From positions 806,001-870,000 of the forward strand of contig NZ_FOBG01000001.1 in assembly GCF_900109645.1 (NCBI RefSeq): 64,000 bases of DNA, written 5' to 3'. The notes below the pieces were generated by a model that saw only the letters and a list, made by a program, of their open reading frames with translations, did no database searches and was not told the DNA's origin. Below, in pieces: positions 57,977 through 64,000 of this stretch (the stretch's first letter is position 1; every line of letters starts with the position of its first letter). Position numbers and translations under genes: made by a program. The stretch comes from Duganella sp. CF402 (GTDB taxonomy: Bacteria > Pseudomonadota > Gammaproteobacteria > Burkholderiales > Burkholderiaceae_D).

Positions 57977-57989
57977 AAACGAGATAGGG

Positions 57990-58022
57990 GGAGGTGGTCG
58001 CAAACTACGACATCCTTGCGAG
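57990..58022 (+). repeat. Degenerate copy of a segment of the downstream ORF6N gene
   Basis: GGAGGTGGTCGCAAA (57990-58004) is identical to 58361-58375 inside the ORF6N gene, and similarity continues, with mismatches, for about 33 bp. It could be a remnant of a second ORF6N-like gene or of a mobile palindrome. The 168-bp gap around it holds no convincing gene. Confidence 0.55.
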
Positions 58023-58145
58023 GCTGCTGCAGCAAAGGCTTTCCCCTAACATTCCTGATGTTCGCCCGCGTCAGTTTGATTTATATCATACCGATGGCTT
58101 TGCAAGCGGACTAGAGTCAACGGTGCCCGTCTACCGGAGACTGAC

Positions 58146-58598
58146 ATGAAATCGGTGAACTCCCCTTCAGCTCCTGCTGATACTTCTCTGATGGCAATTG
58201 AGGGGCGCATCATGGTGATACGTTCTCAAAAGGTGATTATTGATGCTGACCTTGCCTTCTTGTACGGCGTGCCGACCAAGAGGCTGAACGAGCAGGTCAA
58301 GCGCAATATCGAGCGTTTCCCCTCTGATTTCATGTTCGCGCTGACTCAGGCGGAAAAGGTGGAGGTGGTCGCAAATTGCGACCACCTCGCAAAATTGAAA
58401 TTTACTAAAGCGATGCCATTTGCTTTTACCGAGCACGGCGCCATTCAAGCGGCGAATGTCCTTGGTTCTCTGCAAGCAATCCAGATGGGGGTATACGTTG
58501 TGCGCTCATTCGTGCGCTCGCGCGAAATGCTAGTCGCCCACCGCCTGCCCCACGTCCCAAGCGAACCATCGGCTTCGTTTCTCAGCCAGGCAAATTAA
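58146..58598 (+). CDS. ORF6N-domain protein with damaged C-terminus
   Basis: A 150-residue protein. The ORF6N DNA-binding domain (phage antirepressor type) is intact: VIIDADLAFLYGVPTKRLNEQVKRNIERFP, split across residues 30-60, then MPFAFTEHGAIQAANVL. After REMLVAHR, where family members continue into a coiled coil, the sequence changes to an unrelated tail. In the next frame, 58550-58582 reads PRPKRTIGFV, like the family's normal ending. This suggests an internal deletion with frameshift. Confidence 0.8.
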   Translation: MKSVNSPSAPADTSLMAIEGRIMVIRSQKVIIDADLAFLYGVPTKRLNEQVKRNIERFPSDFMFALTQAEKVEVVANCDHLAKLKFTKAMPFAFTEHGAIQAANVLGSLQAIQMGVYVVRSFVRSREMLVAHRLPHVPSEPSASFLSQAN

Positions 58599-58620
58599 AA
58601 CGGCGCCAGAGGCGCCGTTT
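58598..58620. terminator. Bidirectional terminator
   Basis: AAACGGCGCC-AGA-GGCGCCGTTT is a perfect 10-bp stem with A and T runs at the two ends. It lies at the junction of the ORF6N gene and the convergent peptide transporter. Confidence 0.85.
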
Positions 58621-58626
58621 GCAGTC

Positions 58627-60126
58627 TTACTTCACACCGTGCATCAACTTCTGGATCAGCGGGGCGATCAGGAACAGCAGCACGCCGCCGATGATCAGCG
58701 ACCAGAACCCGAAGGTGTAGCCCGACAGCGCCGATGGCACCGACATGCCGCCTTCACCCGACACCGCCGAAGCGAAGATGCCCGACAGGTTGTTGCCGAT
58801 ACCGGTCGACAGGAACCAGCCGCCCATGCCCAGACCCACCAGACGGGTCGGCGCCAGCTTGGTCACCATCGACAGGCCAATCGGCGACAGGCACAGCTCA
58901 CCAATCGATTGCAGCACGTAGACCATGAACAGGGTCCAGAACGGGATCTTGTTGTTGGCGTCCACCAGCGACGACAGCGCGAACATCAGCAGCAGGAAGG
59001 CGGTGCCGTTGAAGATCAGGCCCAGGCCGAATTTGCGCGGGATCGACGGATTCTTGCGGCCCATCGCCACCCAGATGAACGCGATCAGCGGTGCGAAGGC
59101 GATGATGGCCAGCGAGTTCACGGTCTGGAACCAGGCCACAGGGAAGGTCCAGTTGAACATTTCACGGTCGATGATTTTCTCGGCCAGGAAGGTGAACGAG
59201 CTGCCTGCCTGCTCGAAGAAGCACCAGAACATGATGTTGAAGAAGAAGATCACCAGCATGGCGATCACTTTGTCGCGCGCCACTTTGCCGTTCTTGATGC
59301 CTTCGACCAGCAGCATCACCGCCAGCAGCACGAACAGAATCGACAGCACGATCTGCAGGTTCTTGGCGCCCGCCGCCAGCAGCGAGTACACCACCGGGAT
59401 CACGCACAGGGAACCCAGTACCACGTAGACCATGCGTTTCGGATCGCCGTTCTGCGCATCCGGTGCGCCGATGCCTTTCAGGCCGCGACGGCCGATGTAG
59501 AACCACACCAGGCTAATCAGCATGCCGACGCCGGCCGACATGAACACCACTTTATAGGCCGGCATGCCGCCGGTGCCGAAGATGGCGGAGGCCAGCCATT
59601 CGGTCAGTACCGGTGCGACCAGCGCGCCGGAGTTGATGCCCATGTAGAAGATGGTGAAGCCGGAATCGCGGCGGGTATCGGCGGTGCTATACAGCTTGCC
59701 GACCATCGTCGAGATATTCGGCTTGAACATGCCGTTGCCGACGATGATGGTGGCCAGGCCGAACTTGAACACGGTCTCGTCCGGGAAGGCAATCATGAAC
59801 AGGCCGGCCGCCATGAAGGAGGCGCCGACCAGAATGGAGCGCTGGTAACCCAGCACGCGGTCCGCAACATAGCCGCCGAACAGCGCGGCGGCATACACCA
59901 GCGCGAGGTAGGATCCGTACACCAGGTTGGCCGACGATTCGCCAGCAGCATCGCCGTTATAGAACTGGGCGACGACGTAGAGCACCAGCGCCCAACGTAT
60001 GCCGTAGAACGCAAAGCGCTCCCAGAACTCGGTCATGAACAACATCCACAGCGGGGCCGGGTGGCCCATGATTTGCTTGAACTCCGGGATCGAAGCTTCT
60101 GTAGGTTGGGTGGTCGCACCGCTCAT
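58627..60126 (-). CDS. POT-family proton-dependent oligopeptide transporter
   Basis: A 499-residue transporter of the PTR2/POT group with 12-14 helices. It has the proton-coupling ExxERFxxYG motif (EFWERFAFYGIR), GGYVADRVLG and the PTR signature FYMGINSGALVAP. It imports di- and tripeptides. The ATG at 60126 has AGGAGA upstream; an upstream in-frame ATG lacks one. It converges on the ORF6N gene at a shared terminator. Confidence 0.93.
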   Translation of the reverse strand: MSGATTQPTEASIPEFKQIMGHPAPLWMLFMTEFWERFAFYGIRWALVLYVVAQFYNGDAAGESSANLVYGSYLALVYAAALFGGYVADRVLGYQRSILVGASFMAAGLFMIAFPDETVFKFGLATIIVGNGMFKPNISTMVGKLYSTADTRRDSGFTIFYMGINSGALVAPVLTEWLASAIFGTGGMPAYKVVFMSAGVGMLISLVWFYIGRRGLKGIGAPDAQNGDPKRMVYVVLGSLCVIPVVYSLLAAGAKNLQIVLSILFVLLAVMLLVEGIKNGKVARDKVIAMLVIFFFNIMFWCFFEQAGSSFTFLAEKIIDREMFNWTFPVAWFQTVNSLAIIAFAPLIAFIWVAMGRKNPSIPRKFGLGLIFNGTAFLLLMFALSSLVDANNKIPFWTLFMVYVLQSIGELCLSPIGLSMVTKLAPTRLVGLGMGGWFLSTGIGNNLSGIFASAVSGEGGMSVPSALSGYTFGFWSLIIGGVLLFLIAPLIQKLMHGVK

Positions 60127-60363
60127 GCGGCTTCTCCTGTAATTATGGTCAATCGGGACTGACTTCCCTTGTGGGGCAGCCAAATTGGGCGCCATTTTAA
60201 TCTACAAATCGCTCCCGACGCACTTTTTGATAGCCTACCTGCAAAGTTGTGTCATTTGTGTTAAGAATTTCCAGCGCACAAATCTTCCACTTGTCGTATA
60301 TTGGTGGCGCAGGACCAACAGAAGCAGAAGAGAAACTGAAGAAACTGAATAGGACTTAGCATC

Positions 60364-61734
60364 ATGGAACATGACGTTGTCGATACCCTGATTTCGCCCG
60401 AAGGCCAGCTGGAAATCCTTTCGAAGGCGGAAGTGAACAAGCTGCTCGATACTAGCCAGGGCGGCCTTTATAACGTCTTCCGCAAATGCGCACTGGCGGT
60501 GCTCAATTGCGGCAGCACTATCGACGATGGAAAGGAATTGCTGGAAAAGTACCAATCGTTTGACATCAGCATCGTGCAGCGCGAGCGTGGCATCAAGCTC
60601 GATATCAAGGGCGCGCCAGCCATCGCTTTCGTGGACGGCAAGATGATCAAGGGGATCCACGAGCACCTGTTCGCGGTGCTGCGCGATATTATCTTCGTCA
60701 GCAACGAGGTGACGGACAATCCGAAGTTCGACCTGAGCAAAAATGAAGGCATCACCGACGCCGTGTTCCACATCCTGCGCAACGCGGGCGTGCTGAAGCC
60801 GATGCTCAACCCGAACCTGGTGGTGTGCTGGGGCGGGCACTCGATCAACCGCGAGGAATACAACTACTCGAAGAAGGTGGGCTATGAAATGGGCCTGCGC
60901 GATCTCGATATCTGCACCGGCTGCGGTCCCGGCGCAATGAAGGGCCCGATGAAGGGCGCCACCATCGGCCACGCCAAGCAGCGCCTGCATCGCGGCCGCT
61001 ATCTCGGCATCACCGAGCCGGGCATCATCGCGGCGGAGTCGCCGAACCCGATCGTCAATGAGCTGGTCATCATGCCGGACATTGAGAAGCGCCTGGAAGC
61101 GTTCGTGCGCACTGGCCACGGCATCGTGGTGTTCCCTGGCGGCGCCGGCACCGCCGAGGAAATCCTGTACATCCTTGGCATCCTGCTGCATCCGGATAAC
61201 GCCGAGATCCCGTTCCCGCTGGTGTTCACGGGTCCGGAAACGTCGCGCGAATACTTCGTGCAGATTAACCAGTTCATTCACGACACGCTGGGTCCTGAGG
61301 CGCAAAGCCGCTACAAGATCATCATCGACGATCCGGAGCTGGTGGCGCGCGAGATGCAGGCCGGGATCAAGGCGGTGCGCGAATTCCGCAAAACGCGCAG
61401 CGATGCCTATTACTACAACTGGGGCCTGAAGATCGACACCGAGTTCCAGCGCCCGTTCCCGCCGACGCACGAGAACATGCGCAACCTCAGCCTGCACAAG
61501 AACCAGCCGGTGCACATGCTGGCCGCGCACCTGCGCCGCGCCTTCTCGGGCGTGGTGGCGGGCAATGTGAAGGAAGAGGGCATCCGCGCCATCGAGCAGT
61601 ACGGCCACTTTGAAATCCACGGCGACAAGGAGATCATGGGGCCGATGGATGCGCTGCTGGCGTCGTTCGTGGCGCAGCATCGCATGAAGTTGGCCGGCAA
61701 GCCGTACACGCCGTGCTACCGCGTGATCCAGTAA
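60364..61734 (+). CDS. ppnN: Nucleotide 5'-monophosphate nucleosidase PpnN
   Basis: A 456-residue LOG-family protein of the YgdH/PpnN type, with an N-terminal DUF4478 domain, the Rossmann core (VVCWGGHSI; CTGCGPGAMKGPMKG), the catalytic PGGAGTAEE and a C-terminal DUF3412 domain. PpnN cleaves nucleoside monophosphates to base and ribose 5-phosphate and is stimulated by (p)ppGpp. A possible -10 (TATATT, 60297-60302) lies upstream in the 237-bp gap, which otherwise holds nothing recognisable. Confidence 0.93.
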   Translation: MEHDVVDTLISPEGQLEILSKAEVNKLLDTSQGGLYNVFRKCALAVLNCGSTIDDGKELLEKYQSFDISIVQRERGIKLDIKGAPAIAFVDGKMIKGIHEHLFAVLRDIIFVSNEVTDNPKFDLSKNEGITDAVFHILRNAGVLKPMLNPNLVVCWGGHSINREEYNYSKKVGYEMGLRDLDICTGCGPGAMKGPMKGATIGHAKQRLHRGRYLGITEPGIIAAESPNPIVNELVIMPDIEKRLEAFVRTGHGIVVFPGGAGTAEEILYILGILLHPDNAEIPFPLVFTGPETSREYFVQINQFIHDTLGPEAQSRYKIIIDDPELVAREMQAGIKAVREFRKTRSDAYYYNWGLKIDTEFQRPFPPTHENMRNLSLHKNQPVHMLAAHLRRAFSGVVAGNVKEEGIRAIEQYGHFEIHGDKEIMGPMDALLASFVAQHRMKLAGKPYTPCYRVIQ

Positions 61735-61744
61735 CTGGAGCGGC

Positions 61745-61795
61745 GGAGGAAACGTAATTACTGGTTATTGCCTTGGTGTAATTACTGTTTCCTCC
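61745..61795. promoter_or_regulatory. Long inverted repeat with duplicated GTAATTACTG
   Basis: GGAGGAAACGTAATTAC (61745-61761) and GTAATTACTGTTTCCTCC (61778-61795) form a 17-bp inverted repeat with one extra base and a 16-base loop. GTAATTACTG also occurs as a direct repeat at 61754 and 61778, 24 bp apart. There is no T-run, so it may be an operator or an mRNA stem rather than a terminator. It lies 79 bp before the MalT-like gene. Confidence 0.8.
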
Positions 61796-61873
61796 ATTCT
61801 AAAGAATGGTGACGATCTACCATCCTTGGGGGTAAGCTAAACAACAGGCTTTCAACTTGGAGAACCGGTCACC

Positions 61874-64000
61874 GTGCTTGATTTTGTCGCGCAAAAACTG
61901 ATACCGCCGCAGACGGCGGGCACGCTCATGGCGCGTCCCGACGTGCTGGCTCGCTTGGGCCAGGCCGGAGGACATCGCATCATCCTGCTGCGTGCACCGG
62001 CCGGCTATGGCAAAACTTCCGTGCTGCGGCTGCTGCGTGCCGGCCTGTCCACCGCCGATGCGCCGGTGGCGTGGCTGACCTTCGACCAGGCTGACCGTGA
62101 TCCGGCGCGCTTGCTGCTGAGCCTGCGCGCCGCCTTGCTGGGTGACGCGGCCGAGGCCCACATGCCGCGCCTGCACGGCACCGCCGTGCGCCATCTGTTC
62201 CTTGACGATGTAGAACAGCTGGACGAAGGCGCGATCCGCCTGCTGTTGTCGGTGATCGTGGAAGTGCTGCCGCCGGACCTGCGCGTGTACCTGGCTGGCC
62301 GTGGCCTGCACCAGGTCAGCGTGGCCTCGCTCAAGGCCAAGCAGATGCTGCTGGAGCTGAACCTTGAAAGCCTGCGCTTCGTTCCGGCCGAAACAGAAAT
62401 CTACCTGCGCCAGTCGCACCTGTTCCTGTCCGACGAGCACGTGCGATGGCTGCACCAGGCCACTGAAGGCTGGCCGGCCGCGCTGGAATTGCTGGTGCTG
62501 GCGTGGAAGCGCATTCAAGGCAATGCGGAGTCGCTGCCCGACCTGCACGGTACCGAGGACCTGAGCGACTATCTGGCCGAGGAAGTGCTGCGCGCCCAGC
62601 CCGAGGAGGTGCAAGCCTTCCTGATCGCCACCGCGCCGCTGCAATCGTTTTGCGTGGAGCTGGCAGATGCCGTGCGCGGCAGCGACGACAGCCGGGAGCT
62701 GATCGTCCGCACCCGTTTGTCCGGCTTGCCGATCCAGCCGATCGGCGAGCACTGGTTCCGTTATCATCCGCTGTTTGCCGGCCACATTGTGCGGCACCGC
62801 TTGCCGGCCGGCGCCGGCCGCGCGCTGGTGTACGCGCGCGCAGGGCAATGGCTGGCCGCGAACGACCGCGGCCTGGACGCCTTCGATTGCTATATCAAGG
62901 CCGGCCAGCACGAGGCGGCGGCCGACGTGCTCGAAGCCCTGGGCGAGACACTGCTGGTGCGCGCCCAGTTCCCCAGCATCACGCATTGCTGCGGCCAGTT
63001 GCCGGAAGCCTTGCTGCGGCGGCGCCCGGAGATCTTGCGGGTGCTGCTGGTAGCGCTCACTTATTCACCGCGCCACGAGGACGGAGCGCACTGGCTGGAA
63101 TATTTCCGCGCCCAGGCGGCGCAGCCTGATGCCGACCGCGTCTACGGCGACGTCCTGCGTGGGTTCGAGCCGGTGCAGGCTTTCCTCGAAGGCGATGTGA
63201 CGCGCGCCATCGGCCTGACCGAGCGCTATTGGCCTGCGCAGCAGCAGGCGCGCCCCGTCGAGCGCGGCATGCTGGCCACCAGCAGTGCCTGCGCCTACCT
63301 GATACGCGGCATGCTGCCGCAAGCGGTGCAAATGCTGATCGAGGCGCGGCGCACCTGTGCAGAATCCGGCAGCCTGACCACAATGGCGGTGGTGGTCTAC
63401 CTGCAAGCCTATATGGACGCGATGCAGGGCCGCTTCGACGCGGCGCTGCAGCAGATCGCACTGATTGACGAGATACAGAAAAAGCACAGCAGCGCCATTC
63501 CGGCTGCCTTCCTGTACCGCTACAGCGCCGGGCTGTTCCTGATGGTGCTGTACGAAACCAACCGCATCGACGATGCGCAGCTGCGCGTGAAGTTCGCGCG
63601 CGGCATCGCCGGCATCGGCCTGCCGTGGGACACCGTGGCTGGCGTGCAGGTGACGCAGGCGCGCCTGATGGCGCTGCAGATGGGGCCGGCGGCCGCCAAG
63701 CGCTGGCTGGAATGCGAGATCATGCGGGTGCGCAAACAGCCCACGCCGCGGCTGCGCGCGGCTTTGGAGAGCGAATTGTCGCGGCTGGTGGTGTTGGGCG
63801 GGAATCGTGCCGCCATCGCCGGCTACGCGGCGCTGCTCAATGCCGATCCTGCCGAGGCGGTCGGCGTCGATGGCAACGGGCCGCTGCCGGAATGGATGTT
63901 TTCCAGCCAGGAGATCGATGGCGGCGGCATAGCGCAAGCGCGGCTGGCGATCGCCGACGGCCGCACGCAGGCGGCGCAAGTGCGCTTGCAGCGCTTGCTG
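61874..64000 (+). CDS. MalT-like ATP-dependent regulator (partial, runs off the window)
   Basis: An open frame of 709 codons from a GTG at 61874 reaches the window end without a stop. The start (KLIPPQTAGTLMARPDVLARL) matches MalT/LuxR-type STAND regulators. Walker A is APAGYGKTS (residues 41-49) and Walker B is in LFLDDVEQL (near 115). Helical TPR-like repeats follow from about residue 350. A LuxR-type HTH would be expected at the missing C-terminus. Such proteins activate transcription when they bind ATP and an inducer. The reading frame is clear; the output domain is not visible. Confidence 0.85.
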   Translation, partial: MLDFVAQKLIPPQTAGTLMARPDVLARLGQAGGHRIILLRAPAGYGKTSVLRLLRAGLSTADAPVAWLTFDQADRDPARLLLSLRAALLGDAAEAHMPRLHGTAVRHLFLDDVEQLDEGAIRLLLSVIVEVLPPDLRVYLAGRGLHQVSVASLKAKQMLLELNLESLRFVPAETEIYLRQSHLFLSDEHVRWLHQATEGWPAALELLVLAWKRIQGNAESLPDLHGTEDLSDYLAEEVLRAQPEEVQAFLIATAPLQSFCVELADAVRGSDDSRELIVRTRLSGLPIQPIGEHWFRYHPLFAGHIVRHRLPAGAGRALVYARAGQWLAANDRGLDAFDCYIKAGQHEAAADVLEALGETLLVRAQFPSITHCCGQLPEALLRRRPEILRVLLVALTYSPRHEDGAHWLEYFRAQAAQPDADRVYGDVLRGFEPVQAFLEGDVTRAIGLTERYWPAQQQARPVERGMLATSSACAYLIRGMLPQAVQMLIEARRTCAESGSLTTMAVVVYLQAYMDAMQGRFDAALQQIALIDEIQKKHSSAIPAAFLYRYSAGLFLMVLYETNRIDDAQLRVKFARGIAGIGLPWDTVAGVQVTQARLMALQMGPAAAKRWLECEIMRVRKQPTPRLRAALESELSRLVVLGGNRAAIAGYAALLNADPAEAVGVDGNGPLPEWMFSSQEIDGGGIAQARLAIADGRTQAAQVRLQRLL

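Noticed and set aside
57993..58150. A small gene starting at a GTG near 57994
   Set aside because: About 50 codons can be read, but there is no ribosome site or family match, and it overlaps the diverged ORF6N copy.
55641..58620. A defined genomic island
   Set aside because: GC is lower in parts, but the beta-lactamase gene is not AT-rich and there are no attachment sites, tRNA or recombinase.

Overview
The window is about 64 kb of GC-rich (mostly above 60%) bacterial chromosome packed with genes on both strands. PHA synthase with PhaR, BamD, RluD, RimO, Mfd, PBP1A, an MSHA-pilus protein, several c-di-GMP enzymes and a CUT1 sugar importer paired with a TonB receptor together suggest a free-living betaproteobacterium of the Oxalobacteraceae (Duganella/Massilia/Janthinobacterium type). 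That placement is inferred from gene content; no rRNA is present. I saw no tRNA, rRNA, CRISPR array, IS element or phage module, and no stretch over about 300 bases lacks a gene.

Layout. 1-10 kb: mshN, a degenerate HD-GYP protein, an aminotransferase, an orphan PIN protein, yaaA, bamD, rluD-pgeF, an unlisted 59-residue membrane protein, phaC and phaR. 10-18.3 kb: a sugar-uptake block (GH1 beta-glucosidase, CUT1 ABC importer, TonB-dependent receptor). Matching 16-bp LacI-type operators precede its first and last genes. 18.4-25 kb: a photobiology block. It holds DUF2256 and a DASH cryptochrome/photolyase on plus, tspO-folE-BLUF on minus, and a plus-strand operon of a photoactive yellow protein (PYP), a PAS-GGDEF protein and a PAS-GGDEF-EAL protein. 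A LacI-family regulator lies just beyond it. 26-32.6 kb: rimO, a four-gene overlapping operon (creatininase-like, beta-propeller, metC, hisC) and a damaged TauD-like dioxygenase. 32.7-37 kb: a chemoreceptor with an AT-rich 5' end and a radical-SAM/UdgX DNA repair operon under a near-perfect LexA box. 37-48.9 kb: hydrolase, phosphatase, two diguanylate cyclases, the nucleotidase-mfd-serB operon, a second chemoreceptor and a repeat-containing coiled-coil protein. 48.9-54 kb: lipase and its foldase, a TetR regulator and PBP1A. 54-64 kb: glpD, a lower-GC accessory stretch (DUF6348, B3 metallo-beta-lactamase, NTF2-like, broken ORF6N gene), a peptide transporter, ppnN and the first 709 codons of a MalT-like regulator cut by the window edge.

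The most interesting system is the PYP operon. The small protein keeps the chromophore cysteine, the Tyr and Glu that hold the chromophore in known PYPs, and Met100. It is translationally coupled to two c-di-GMP enzymes and sits beside two flavin photoreceptor or photolyase families. This suggests a split blue-light-to-c-di-GMP pathway. The genes for making the p-coumaryl chromophore are not in the window.

Two other signals stand out. The SOS box overlaps the start of the radical-SAM-UdgX operon, and the operator pair links the sugar-uptake block to one LacI-type regulator.
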